From positions 124,001 to 188,000 of the forward strand of contig JAFFSR010000244.1 of NCBI GenBank assembly GCA_017163975.1: DNA of 64,000 nt. The letters are read 5' to 3'. This DNA comes from Anastatus disparis. Lineage: Eukaryota; Arthropoda; Insecta; Hymenoptera; Eupelmidae. The notes under the pieces are model-generated. The model did no database searches and was not told the origin of the DNA. It was given only the letters and a program-made list of their open reading frames with translations. The position numbers were made by a program, and so were the translations under genes. Below, piece by piece: positions 1 to 11,200 of the stretch (positions within the stretch are counted from its first letter, which is position 1; each line of letters opens with the position of its first letter).

Positions 1-58
1 ATTTTTTTTTATTTTCCAAGTTTAGATGAGGATGTTTTTGATAAATTACTTTAGTAGT
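1..58 (-). mobile_element. 5' fragment of the Jockey-like LINE, inverted copy at window edge
   Basis: Bases 1-58 are almost exactly the reverse complement of 4473-4530, the start of the LINE ORF1 region. A second copy of the LINE 5' region therefore lies here in the opposite orientation and runs off the left edge. The match stops near base 60. Either two LINE insertions face each other, or the two pieces are arms of a larger rearrangement. Confidence 0.6.
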
Positions 59-1006
59 ACTTACAAATACACTTTTTGATCTATTAAAATATCTAATATG
101 ATACACATCACCACATATAATACAAAAAACCGAATGATTTTAATTTTTTGGATGACATTTGTACATTCTTGGCCCTCGCAGATCGAGAAGCTCGCCGCTC
201 AGGCCCGCCATGTTGGCGTTTTACTTGCGTTTTCTATACTTTTATTTTTTTATTTTTCGTATAGTGCTCGATAGATTCGTTCTAAAATTTACAGAGAAAT
301 TATTTGCAACTGTCAAAAGAAGGGAAATTTTTTAAAACTGATTTTCCTAGCTTAAACTGAAAAGACATCGGGGTAATACCCGCCACGTAGGCATGGCTGT
401 GGCGGCGTGCGAGATGCGTCCCTCGACTTCACCATATAAAAAAGGTTAATCATACAGAGGACAAAACCCTTTATGTATTAATCCTTTTTTTAAAAAAAAA
501 AAAAAACATATGTCACTAAAAATTGAAAATATGCCGTTTAATGCAAGCTTTCGAAGTTATCTGGGTTTCTTACAAAATCTATTTTCCTTATCAATCGGAG
601 TGAACAAAGATATAAAATTATGAAAACTGAATTATATGTAGAATTATGTGCAGAATGTATCCTCAAAACCGTTAAATCGAAAATAATTTTAAAATAAATT
701 ATGGCACAATAACAATGCTTACTTCATTACTCAATGATCGAAATTAAACAATCGTTAAAGCCTAACTTACATAAATATTTTTGAAGTGCGCGTCTACATG
801 TGGATATTATGGTAAAGGTACCATTAGATTTTATATATGTCGTGACCGCGAGATGGACCAAGATATGACTCTGCGTATACCAATAGCTATAGCGAATAGC
901 TTCAGTTTGACGTGCTGCATGTTCCAATAGTTGTACGTTAATTATTTTCTTGAAAACATTCTGAGATTAGTAGAAAAAAGCATTAGTGAAGTAGGAAGTA
1001 ATACAA

Positions 1007-1345
1007 AAACGCTGCCAAGTACTTTGCCGCAATGCTTTCTCATAGAGCTCATTGAGTTAGGGTAATTTGCTTTTATTTTTTAAATGTGATTTCAATGTAA
1101 AAAACATAATTTCTATTCAAGAAAAATTAAATAAAAAATCAAAATTTTTTTTTAAATTTTAAAATGGCTTTAAAATTAAAACTAAATGACGAAAATCTAT
1201 TTTCAATAGCTTTCCACCTGGTTAGACAAAAAAAATAGATTGTATGCAAATTTTAAAGCCAAGCCATCGAGAAGTTTTTGAGATCTGATTGGTTAAATGA
1301 ATACAATCTTTTTCAACCTTTTTTTTAATTTTCGAAAGGCTCAAA
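1007..1345 (+). repeat. Copy of the GCTGCCAAGT-start repeat family
   Basis: The copy begins AAAACGCTGCCAAGTACTTT and continues with CAATGCTTTCTCATAGAGC. The same start occurs at about 7600 and 49730. Its distal part (about 1150-1345) matches the last unit of the 49.7-51.4 kb element, including a TTTTCAATAGCTT block and a conserved GAGATCT near its end. It lies inside the foldback at 178-1799, so the foldback and the 49.7-kb element are related. Confidence 0.6.
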
Positions 1346-1382
1346 AATTAGAACTACACTGAAAAGACATTATGTCTGAAAA

Positions 1383-1560
1383 AACTTACAGTGCGTACAG
1401 TTCGTAGAATTGGCGTCGTATGAGTGCCAGCCGGCACCGCGAGAGTGCGTGGCTGAACCATGAGAATGCCGCAAACTCCTCTTGCAGTTTAAGTTAGCAC
1501 AGTACGTACAGTGTGTAAAATTGGCGCCGCTCGAGCGCCGGTCGGCACTATATAAGCTGA
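1383..1560 (+). repeat. GC-rich direct duplication with a TATA-like box
   Basis: Two diverged copies (about 1383-1440 and 1497-1552) lie ~114 bp apart. Each has GTACAGT, then AATTGGCG, then CCGGNCGGCAC-like sequence. The second ends in CACTATATAAGC. The TATATAAG is a good match to a core promoter TATA box inside this AT-rich foldback. Promoter function is inferred, not shown. Confidence 0.4.
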
Positions 1561-1804
1561 CGTCTCGCACGCCGCCACAGCCATACCTACGTGGCGGGTA
1601 TTACCCCGATGTCTTTTCAGTTTAAGCTAGGAAAATCAGTTTTAAAAAATTTCCCTTCTTTTGACAGTTGCAAATAATTTCTCTGTAAATTTTAGAACGA
1701 ATCTATCGAGCACTATACGTAAAATAAAAAAATAAAAGTATAGAAAACGCAAGTAAAACGCCAACATGGCGGGCCTGAGCGGCGAGCTTCTCGATCTGCA
1801 AGAA

Positions 1805-3456
1805 AAAAAAATGACTGTTTTAAATACTTTTCCGCAAATCCAGGTGTTTTTAGAAATTTTTTTAATTAAAACCTATGTCTTATAATTATTTATATTATTT
1901 GTTCAAACAACATGAATATTTAGTACTGTACAACAACATATATTTTTAATTAAATGCTTTATATATTTGGTTTAGCGAAACATACGGTCGAATGACCAGT
2001 TACCGTTTCTTTAAGGTTCAGGCAGATACATTTCCTTCAATAAAACAAATCTCAAGGTGTCTCAAAGTCTCAAATCTCAACCTCTCTTGCGGTTTAAATC
2101 ATATTTAATGAAAGAACCTTCGAAAATTTGCTTTTTTCCATACCATTTATGCAAAAACCATTCATATCATTTTTAGAAAATATTTGATACTATTAATGAA
2201 ATTTTCAAGATACCATGCAATATAGCTTTTTGAAAAATGAATTTTGTTTAACAGTTTCAAAAAAGAATAATTTATTCGCAAACAGTTGTGTATTTTTTAA
2301 TGTAATAGAATAGTCACTATTTAAAAATTGTTTGAAAAAAGTGATATTTAAAGTTTATACTTTTAAAGATATGCAGTCGACGATCTGAGTCTCGCTGCCT
2401 TCTCCTCTATCGACTCGCTCGTGCGTTACTCCCACTCGCTGACTAAAAGAATTTGTTTCCAAACATTCTGAGTCCCGCCGCTGCTCTATGCGACTTTTTA
2501 ACTTGTAAAAATGGATTTATTAGTTTAATTTTTTTGTTTAGAATACAATAAACGTTTATTGAAATAAAAGGTAACAAAAAAATATTGTAATATTGCATAA
2601 TTCTCATTTATATTTACTATAAAAAATAAAATAAAATTTTTTTATTTATAGGTAACATAAATTTAAAAATTAAAGAATATATTATTTATTGATGAACTAA
2701 ATACTCCTCGCTTCGCTCGGGCGCAAACCGCCACACGAGTAAAAAATCACTTTATCGCACTAGTACCGAAATATACTATTAGTCAACGAGTGGGGGTAAC
2801 GCACGAGTGAGTCGATGAAGGAGAAGGCGGCGGGACTCAGATCGTCGACTGTACCAATATATCTTTGAAATTTATTTAAAATAATTTTCGTTCATATATT
2901 ATTTTATTCCATTTTATGAAATTATAATGAAATAATACTCTTAGTTATAACATTAAATCCATAGAACTTGTAGATATATATATACATACGAAAAATTTCA
3001 CATCAATTTGCACGGCTAAATAATAAAAATCAATGAGGCTGGGAATATGTTCCCTTTGGTTTCCAAAATATAAATAAAAAATTTTGTGGTTAAAAATTCA
3101 AAGTAATGGAATATTTTTATTTACTCAAATTTTTTGGTTAAATTAATGTTTTAATAAATTTTCTATTAAAAAGTATCAAACTATTGTAAAAATATAATAG
3201 AACTATTTTTGTTGAAAATAAGGTGTACAATATGATTGAATTTTTTTAAATGACAATATTTAGACTTTTTAACTTACCTGTTAGGTGAAAAATCACTATT
3301 GAATATATACAAAAACTGCCTAAGTTGATTTGATATTTAATGACTTGACTTAATATTTTTTTATAAAGAACGAATAAATTTCAGCGATAACGAAGAAAAT
3401 TTCTAAAAACGCCTGGATTTGAAAGTATTTGAAAAGTATTTAAAACAGTCATTTTT
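1805..3456. repeat. Short inverted repeat pair bracketing 1.6 kb
   Basis: Positions 1805-1860 (containing ATGACTGTTTTAAATACTTT) are the reverse complement of 3395-3456 with a few changes. The interior is AT-rich and holds the GC-rich palindromic element at 2372-2853. This may be an old TIR element of about 1.65 kb with only ~55-bp terminal repeats. No ORF or terminal duplication is visible. Confidence 0.45.
2372..2853. mobile_element. 482-bp TIR element (GTCGACGATCTGAG ends)
   Basis: The left end CAGTCGACGATCTGAGTC mirrors the right end at 2830-2853. The arms run about 80-90 bp and are GC-rich, in contrast to the AT-rich core. The right end is preceded on the outside by TA and the left by TG, which fits a TA-type target with one change. 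The core contains a Ser/Arg-like GC tract (about 2701-2740) but no ORF. Confidence 0.6.
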
Positions 3457-4084
3457 AATCAATCATAAGATTTTCTTTCTTCAAACGCACTTTGTTTTGA
3501 AGAAAACGTACAAATACATTTTTATCAGATATCATCCATAAATATGTAGTGACGATATTACCAATAAATCTTAGTTCTACCAGGCTTTGAGTATTTTTTA
3601 CTTGGAAATATTTATCAATTATTTATTATGCACCTAAATTAATTAAGAATTTAAAATAGCATAAAAATCATCTGTAAATATTTTCCTTTTTACGGCAAGT
3701 GAATACAACTTGCGTATGAAATTTTGAACAATATAATTAAGGCAATCTAATGTTTAGTAATAACTTCATAAATGTTATTATCCATAATCACATAAATTGT
3801 TTGTCAAAAAAATTTATTTTCTTTCTCAATTTTTTATTTGTTTTATTTTTAGATTTGTTAATAGATTTATTAGTATAGTTTTTTAACTATTTGACCTTAA
3901 ATATGTCCTAATAAATCTAAAAATAAAAAAAAATAATCAAAGATATTAAAGCATTAATAACTGTATTTATAAATTATGAATTTTTAAAAATTGCTCAAAA
4001 TTATGAATTCACATAATTACATGAACATTAAAAAAAAATATAAAAGGAAGTAAAAATGATCATTTTTTCAATGTTATTTATTAA
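3457..4084. other. No gene seen; one small hairpin
   Basis: This stretch is AT-rich with many stops in every frame. The only structure noted is an imperfect inverted repeat, about 3838-3873 against 3908-3935 (ATTTTTAGATTTGTTA and its near complement). Confidence 0.5.
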
Positions 4085-4476
4085 TCAAGCAAGTGTGTTC
4101 AAAGCGTTGTCGCAATGCTTGAGATCGTCATTCAAAGCGAGCGACCACACAATAAATCGCTGTGTTTGGATTCAGCTTTCTGTGCCGTAGACTACGGAGA
4201 GCCGTAGCGAGAGACAAAACAGTTTAGTCGCTGGGCTTGGATTCAGCTTTCTGTGCCATAGACTACGGAGAGCCGTATCGAGCCACAACGCAGCTTAGTC
4301 GCAGCGCTCTGCTCCGATCAATGTAATCTTTTATACAGAAAGTTGGAATGATTGGCTGCGATATTGTTACGCACTCTTACATTGCGATTTTCCGTTATTA
4401 ATAGCTGCGAATGTTGTCTGAATCATTCACAACAATCGACTCCGCAGCGTGTGCGATCGGCTTTTTTTCAGTGTAC
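4085..4476 (+). promoter_or_regulatory. GC-rich 5' leader of the LINE with a ~71-bp duplication
   Basis: A GC-rich block precedes the LINE ORF1. It holds a direct duplication of TTGGATTCAGCTTTCTGTGC followed by ACTACGGAGAGCCGTA at about 4166 and 4237. Duplicated GC-rich blocks are common in the internal promoters of non-LTR retrotransposons. That this is the LINE's 5' UTR is inferred from position and strand. The exact 5' end of the LINE is not identifiable. Confidence 0.4.
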
Positions 4477-5775
4477 TAAAGTAATTTATCAAAAACATCC
4501 TCATCTAAACTTGGAAAATAAAAAAAAAATAAATGAAGACGTGTTAAATGAAAAAGCAAAAATGATTATTGCACAAATTAAAGTTACTTAAACAGAGGAA
4601 TTAAATAAGCAAATTTTAGAAGAAGTAACAAAAGAAATAAATCAAAAAGTTCTGATAAAACGTTGAATGAAAGTGTTGATATAGAAAATCTTAGAATGGA
4701 GATTGCTTTATTAAAAGATTTAAATACTGAATTACAAGAAAAAAATTATTTATTAAAAGAACTATCAAATAAAGGAAAAGAAAACTCTAATATAAATTTT
4801 AAACAAGCCACCTATGCACAAAACACTGTAATAAAAAACAAAAGCCTAATCGTACTACAAGAATTATAATTAAAAAATTAAAAGAGGAAGAATCCATGGA
4901 AAAAGTTAAAGAAAATGTGTCACAATTTTTAATAAAAGTTAAGACAATACAAACAAAAAGTGTTTATACTAAAAATAACGAAGAAATGCCTGTTAATTGC
5001 ATCAATGAAGACAGTGTTGACAAAGTTATAGGCATATTGAATAAAAAGTTAGCAAACAGTTGTGATAATAATAAAGAACAAATTCACAAGCCAAAAATGA
5101 AGATTGTTGGAATTGATAATTTTAAAAACATTGATGAGAAAAAATTAGAAGACGATATTAATGAAAGAAATTTTAATAAATTTAAAGAAGGATGTAACAT
5201 CGTACATTCTTATAATAGTTATAAAAGTGGTTTTTACAAAATGTGCAGGAACTCACAAAGTAGGTTAATGTAATGAAACCAAAGTTGGATGCGTCAGCTG
5301 CTAATTCAGCAATAATGAATATAATACAAGTTATGATATCAACCATAAAGCAACGGATAATGAGAATGTGAAATATTAAAGACTAAAGTCAAATAGTATA
5401 TAAATATGACAGATTATCTTATTGCGCCCAATACACCAAGACATTTAGGTAAAGTAGGAAATTTCTTGCAACAAAATATAATAATAAAACAATTAGAAAC
5501 AATTTAGAAAATATTATACAAAGTGAAACTGAGTGTAGCGATGTGAAAAAACTAAACTTAAATTTAAAACAACATAAATTTATAATTTTATATAATTATG
5601 TGAGGAGTTTAACTGTAAATTTTGACAAATTAGAAATATTTGTGAACAGATTAAAAAATAAACCTAGTGTAATTGTGTGTACAAAAACGTAGATTTTGCA
5701 ACATTTCAAATATTTTCAATAGCCTGTATATCAAATATTACTACTATTATATTAAAGTGAAGAATTAAGACTTTT
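4477..5775 (+). pseudogene. Jockey-like LINE: ORF1 (Gag-like) and start of ORF2 endonuclease
   Basis: Several frames must be joined to follow the protein. ORF1 starts near 4525 with a Lys/Glu-rich coiled-coil-like region (about 4530-4870). A central domain follows (4896-5230, including KPKMKIVGIDNF and DDINERNF). Then come Cys/His motifs (CAGTHKVG, then CVSC) and a tail with NHKATDNE near 5350, as in zinc-knuckle ORF1 proteins of Jockey-group LINEs. ORF2 begins near 5470. Its endonuclease N-terminus is visible as NFDKLEIFVNRLKNKPSVIV (about 5615-5675). The reading is broken by at least five frameshifts or stops. It stops at about 5775, where other repeats begin, and the endonuclease seems to continue at 10588. 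Confidence 0.75.
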
Positions 5776-5808
5776 TTTTCTTACGTAAATATCTTTTGCA
5801 TTGTCACA

Positions 5809-6877
5809 TACACTGCCGCCGAAATACTTTTGCCCCCCTTCGTCTAAAATCGACTTATTTAAAAAGTTTTATAACTCTGGAAAAAATGGTCGTAGCCTAA
5901 AAATTCCAACGGGATTCGAAAGATTGTTGAAAATTCTTTCAAAAACTATTGGTTTGATAAAAAAAAACATTTTTTTCGTATCTCTCATCCTTGTAAATTT
6001 TTTTTAACTTTGTTTTAACTTTGTAAAATAGTGTTCAATTTTAGTAGAAATCGTTACATTAATACAAAACCAAAAAGGTTTCAAAGCTTATATTTCAACG
6101 ATGAAAATGCAATGTCGAACGTCTAGATTCGAACTTTTAAACCAGAGTTATAAGATTTTATATTTAAAAATAAGGTTTTTTTCGATATATGAATATCTCT
6201 GAATTTAAGAGGAATAGAAAAATTTGTCAGAGAGAAAAATTTTCCTTTTTGGTCAAATAATAATAATATATAATAAAAAATTAATTTCGAAAAAAATTTT
6301 TTTTTTTGTTGTAATGTAATGAAATTTTGATATCTTAAAAATATTGAACAACGTGGGTAAAAAACACAAAAAAAATTTTTTTTCCCGAAATCCATTTTTT
6401 ATTGTATATTATTATTATTTGACCAAAAAAGATCATTTTTTCTCTCTGACAAATTTTTCTATTCCTCTTAAATTCAGAGATATTCATACATCGAAAAAAA
6501 ACCTTATTTTTAAATATAAAATCTTATAACTCTGGTTTAAAAGCTCGAATCTAGACGTTCGACATTGCATTTTCATCGTTGAAATATAAGCTTTAAGACC
6601 TATTTGGTTCTGTATTAATGTAACGATTTCTACTAAAATTGAACACTATTTTACAAAGTCAAAACAAAGTTAAAAAAAAATTTCTTTTTAAACAAGGATA
6701 AGAGATACGAAAAAAGTTTTTTTTTATATCAAACCAATAGTTTTTGAAAGAATTTTCAACAATCTTTCGAATCCCGTTGGAATTTTTAGGCTACGACCAT
6801 TTTTTCCAGAGTTGTAAAACTTTTTAGATAAGTCGATTTTAGACGAAGTGGGGTAAAAGTATCTAGGCGGCAGTGTA
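5809..6877. mobile_element. 1.07-kb long-TIR foldback, Tc1/mariner-like ends
   Basis: The whole element is a hairpin, with arms of about 520 bp on either side of ~6340. It begins TACACTGCCGCC and ends with the complement (GGCGGCAGTGTA), so TA flanks both sides. The arms include CTGGAAAAAATGGTCGTAGC near one edge. There is no transposase. The terminal pattern (TA, then CACTNCCG) is shared with the foldbacks at 12902-14180 and 39999-46151. It sits close to the break in the LINE endonuclease. Confidence 0.8.
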
Positions 6878-7345
6878 CATACACATACACACGTGCAGCA
6901 TTAACATATACATACACACATGCACATATATACATACATACATACACACATACACATACATACATACATACATATACACACATATACATATATCTAAACA
7001 CATACACATACTCGTATACACACACACACATGCACAATATCCGTCACTCTATTTCTTTGTGTCCGTCTCACTGGCTCCACCTCTCCGTCTCTGTGTCTCC
7101 GTTTCTTCGTCTAGGTCTTCGTCTCTCCGTCTCTGTTTCTCCGTCTCCACTTCTCCGTTTTTCCGGCTCTCAGTCTTTGTCTCTCCGTCTCCGTCTCTAT
7201 GTCTCCGTTTCTCTGTCTCCCTCTCCGTCTCTCCATCTCCCTCTCCGTCTTTGTTTCTCCATCTCCGTCTCTCCGTCTCTATGAGTCTCCGTTTCTCTGC
7301 TTCCGTCTCTCTGTTTCCGTCTTTCTGTTTCCGTCTTGGTTGGCG
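6878..7345 (+). repeat. Microsatellites: (ACAT/ACAC)n then (CCGTCT)n-like tract
   Basis: From 6878 to about 7033 the sequence is a degenerate ACAT/ACAC microsatellite. From about 7035 to 7345 it is a CT-rich degenerate repeat built on TCTCCGTCTCTGTTTCTCCG. The open frames across this stretch on both strands are low-complexity artefacts. Confidence 0.85.
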
Positions 7346-7599
7346 TAGTAGAGTAACGCCTTTTCGACTGAATTATAGTTGGCTCTTTGTTCAAAACAGA
7401 AGACTCTACTTAAAAATTTCGTTGACTTATAACATTGTTGCACATGGTAGCCCTCAATACTTAGCATAATACTTCTTAAGGTAGCATGTCGATCTATCAG
7501 TTCGTTCATCCTCTAGGCTTCCACTTAGACTTTTCATATGTCCCAACGTTCGTACTGCTGCACTTCAGAACTCCTTTGCTTTTCATCAGCAACTTATTT

Positions 7600-8140
7600 T
7601 AAAAAACGCTGCCAAGTGCTTTGGCGGAATGCTTCCTCATAGAGCTCTTTGAGTTTCATTAATTTTTTTATATTTATTTAAATGTGATTTTAATATAAAA
7701 AAATTGTCTAACATTAATATTTACTCATATTGTACTTTATAAATTTCGAACATATATGCTAGCTGATTGCCTTTTCAACATTTATAATGTATTTTAAAGC
7801 ATCAAATAATACAAAAAATTTGTTCTATTGAAAAAATGATATAATGTAGTAATAAAAAGAATGATGGCAACAAAATTTTTAATCGTAACCACGCTAAGAA
7901 AGAAGATAAATGAAAAATAAAAATTTTTATGAAAATTTTCAAAATGCTCTTGAATTAAAACTGCTATGAGAAAATTAGTTTTCCAAAGCTTGTTTTCTTC
8001 AGACAGTAGCAAATAACTTGCATACAAATTTTGGAGCAAATCTATTGAATGGTAAAAATTTGAAACACCTAAAGGAGATTCAGATAAAATAAATTCCTCG
8101 TGTGTGCAAATTGCTGCTAATATTATGTTGTACACTAAAA
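7600..8140 (+). mobile_element. Second copy of the GCTGCCAAGT-start repeat family
   Basis: The copy starts AAAACGCTGCCAAGTGCTTT, then CATAGAGCTC. It later carries one ~165-bp unit (about 7940-8060: AAAACTGC, TTTTCCAAAGCTTGTTTTCT, TTGCATACAAATTTT). It is shorter than the copy at 49.7 kb, which has about eight units. The long frame on the minus strand here has no recognisable domain and follows the repeat, so I do not call it a gene. Confidence 0.6.
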
Positions 8141-8269
8141 ACTAAATGCAACCTAATCGCATTGATCAAAAACTAAGGAATATTCTGCTACCAGTTTATT
8201 AAAACTTTAAATGTTATAAATACAACCTACATTTGTAAAAAAATGAGTTTATCTGATCTCAAGAAGTTG

Positions 8270-8470
8270 AAATCATGTCTCCATCCCTCCGTCTCCGTCT
8301 CTCCGTCTGCTCCTTTCCATCTCTCTGTCTCCGTTTGTTCGTCTTCGTTTCTCTGTTCTGTGTTTTATTTTTTCGTCTTTTTGTCTGCGTGACCGTCTCC
8401 CTGTCTTCCTTTTTATGAAATCGTTCTGTGACTCCGATGCCGCTCTTTGATTTTGTTTCTTTGCTTCTGC
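8270..8470 (-). repeat. Degenerate CT-rich (CCGTCT)n microsatellite
   Basis: The tract is made of TCCGTCTCCGTCTCTCCGTC and decaying variants, like the one at 7035-7345. The charged low-complexity frame on the minus strand is an artefact of the repeat. Confidence 0.7.
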
Positions 8471-8924
8471 TCATACACACGTACGTCTATACATTGATGC
8501 TGATGTTTGAGTTGATGATGATCATGATATGTTTATTGTTTAATGTATTTCAAATATTACATTTCGTTCTAGATCTGTTTATAGGACTTATCAGTAAAGC
8601 TTTGTGAGAGAAGACAATTCAAATAAATAGCCATTATTATAGTTTATTCTGATTTAAAAAAATTTCTAGATAAATATTTTCACTTCTGAACTTATATTCG
8701 TAATTAATTAGAAGCATTTCGAGAAATCATCAGCTAAAGCTTTTATTGAGGGCGCATCAAGACTCGATTCTATAGTGATTATTTTTAATTATATTTTCCT
8801 GTACTATTTGATTTATTCAGATTGTCTTCTTCATCATAACAGATCCTGCTTTAGACGTTACTTTTTATAATAATTTCAGTTCTTTTTTGCTTAGTACTAA
8901 TATTAATATCCGTGTTCCTTTAAT
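8471..8924. other. No gene seen
   Basis: AT-rich sequence with no ORF, inverted repeat or recognisable element. Confidence 0.5.
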
Positions 8925-9525
8925 TACCCAGCGCTCACAATAGCAGTCGTGTTATTTTTATTATACAACATTTACAATAAAAGTCGCGTTTTATCAATAA
9001 CACCGTGCTTACATTGTCGGTCAAGTTCCTTTAACTATACAGTGTTCAAAATAGCAACCGTGAATACTTAATTACACAGTGATTACAGTAGCAGTCGCGT
9101 ATTTTGAACCACACAGCGCTCAAAATAGCAGCCGCGAGTTTGTAACTACACAGCACTTAAAATAGTAATTGTGAATTCTTAATTACACAACGCTTACAAT
9201 AGCGGCCGCGTTTTTTAACCACACAGCGCTCAAAATAGCAGCCGCGAATTGGTTATCACACAGCGCTTACAATAGTTGTTGCGTTTTTCATCTTTAGTTC
9301 TTAACATAGTAGCTGCGTTTTTTAAACCAGATAGTGCTCTGAAAAGCAGTCGCGAATTTCTAATTATATAGCACTTACAGTAGTTTTAGCGTCGTTCGCC
9401 ATTACAGCACTTACAATAGCAGCCATGTTTTTTTTAAATACACAGCATTTAAAAAAGCAATCACGTTTTTTCAACAGCATAAAACTAACAATAACAGCCG
9501 TAATTTTTAACCACACAGCGCTAAA
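8925..9525 (+). repeat. ~37-bp minisatellite, about 16 degenerate units
   Basis: The unit is roughly ACACAGCGCTCAAAATAGCA, then GCCGCG and a T-rich tail. Starts of well-preserved units fall near 9113, 9150, 9188, 9225 and 9260. Units alternate loosely between AGCGCTCAAAATAGCAGCCGC and CACTTACAATAGNNG types. Outer units are strongly diverged. No ORF. Confidence 0.75.
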
Positions 9526-9941
9526 CTATTTTATAATTTTCAATTTTTTTATATTTAATATTTTATTAGAGTTTCAAATATGTTTGATTTTATTTTCTTA
9601 TTCGTTATATTTAATTTTTGTATTGTGGTTTTATATTTCTTTGTAAACGATGTTTCTAGTATAGACCATTTAATCATTGACTTTTCTTGATTTTTCTGTT
9701 AATATGAAGACATTATTTTTTTATTATTGTAATGTAATATCAGACTTACATGTAATTGAGAAAAGAAGTTTTGTATTATCTATTAGTTATAATTATAATC
9801 ATGCAGTATTAATTAGTGATAATTATAATCACAATAATAAAATGTAAATAAAAATAATCAATCTTCATTATTACAATAGAATATTAAAGTAAGAGAAAGG
9901 TGTGAGATGGAGCCGAGGGGGAAGAGGGCACATAATTCAAA
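9526..9941. other. No gene seen
   Basis: AT-rich; contains a short direct repeat AGTTATAATTATAATCA / AGTGATAATTATAATCA around 9785-9830. Confidence 0.5.
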
Positions 9942-10007
9942 CGTTGTGTGTGTGTGTGTGTATGTGCACGTGTATGTGTCTATGTGTATGGGTATGGGTG
10001 TGCGTGC

Positions 10008-10042
<35 letters not shown>

Positions 10043-10072
10043 CGTGTGTGTATGTGTGTGTGTGCGTGTGGA
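9942..10072 (+). repeat. (GT)n microsatellite
   Basis: About 130 bp of TG/TA/CG dinucleotide repeat. The two open frames across it are pure repeat translation. Confidence 0.9.
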
Positions 10073-10587
10073 ATAAAAATATATATTTAAATAATGGTTT
10101 TCTTTCTGTTTTCTAAAACGCTCATGGTTAGCTTTCATTTTTTTTTGTATTCATACATTTACCTATATTTTTGCAGATCCTTATCGATTCGAATATACAT
10201 TTTTTAAAATAAATGTAAAATAAATTTAAATAAGAACAATTATCATAAATTATGATTTAATACCAGTTTTTTAAGTGCTAACACATAACAAAATTTTCTT
10301 ATTAAATATAATATTTTATATTCATACATACAATATGATTCGATAAAAGGAAACTTATTTCATATACACATAGGTAGTATCATTTTATCAGTGATTAACA
10401 AATGATTATTAAATTTAGTACAACGAACAACATATTCATGATTTCAATTTTTAAAGTTCAAAAAAAAATTGAATACATTTTTTATATTAAAATACTATTG
10501 TCAATGAAATTAGCACATTTCTATATTATAATATAATATATGAAAATGCAACCGAACGACGTTAGGAGCGAGGTAAATTTTCCTAGT
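10073..10587. other. No gene seen
   Basis: AT-rich spacer between the GT tract and the resumed LINE endonuclease; no structure recognised. Confidence 0.5.
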
Positions 10588-11200
10588 ACTATAATGAAAA
10601 TAAAATAAATAAGGCAGATGGAGTGATAACATATATAATGGAAAGTATTATTGCAAACACTGAAATAATTGAAATAGATAAAATAATGATCTTGTTAAAT
10701 GACATCTTAATGAATAATGATGAAAACAAGAGAATTTCTGCAATATACAGATCTTATAATAATAATAAAAAAATTTGTAAATGCAATTGATAAATGCCTT
10801 AAGTGTAGTATAAATACAAAGAGTCATGTGATAATAGATGATTTTAATATAAACATTTAGTATTGCAATAATATAAATAATGATACTATTAGTCAAGAAT
10901 TTTCAAATAACTTTTTAGAGAAAGAATATATGCCTTGTTTCTTAGGAGTAACAAGACCTGCAAATGATGGCTGTGGAGGAACTTGCATTGATAATGCATT
11001 TTTAAAATTTAATACTATATCTAAATCATTTATTGATACTTTTAATGACCAATACCCTTTACTATTATCAATCGATAATAATTGCTATAAACAGCAAAAT
11101 AATGAAATAAACAAATATATCAATTACAATAAACTAAAAAATGTAGTCTGGAATATATAATGGAATACAATTTTGTCAATGAAGGAACTAAATAGTGCAA
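10588..11200 (+). pseudogene. Jockey-like LINE ORF2: endonuclease C-terminal half
   Basis: Read in two frames this is the APE-type endonuclease of the same LINE. It contains NKADGVITYI (about 10608), ISAIYRS (near 10740), the VIIDDFNINI motif (usually GDFN; here Gly is Asp), CFLGVTRPANDGCGGTCIDN (from about 10936) and NDQYPLLLSI (usually SDHYP). It ends near 11200 with WNTILSMKE. It continues from the fragment ending at 5775 and is probably followed by the piece starting at 16605, so it may be the middle of one LINE split by insertions. Confidence 0.75.

Larger units (their letters stand above)
178..1799. mobile_element. Foldback element with ~240-bp inverted arms
   Basis: The left arm (178-416) is the near-perfect reverse complement of the right arm (1564-1799). 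Both include the GC-rich stretch GCGGCGAGCTTCTCGATCTG or its complement. The arms contain one unit of the ~165-bp repeat that forms the array at 49.9-51.3 kb, recognisable by a block like TTTTGACAGTTGCAAATAAT followed by TACGTAAAAT. The core carries no coding capacity. No terminal duplication could be fixed. This is a non-autonomous foldback DNA transposon; the superfamily is unknown. Confidence 0.7.

Noticed and set aside
6786..7509. Long frames on both strands across the ACAT and CCGTCT tracts (up to 198 codons)
   Set aside because: The translations are pure low-complexity repeats (YIHTYIHT, SVSPSPS); they exist because the repeats lack stops.
7794..8135. 113-codon minus-strand frame rich in Phe/Leu
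   Set aside because: It overlaps the 165-bp repeat family and shows no recognisable content.
9902..10116. Two overlapping Cys/Val-rich frames
   Set aside because: They are translations of the GT microsatellite.
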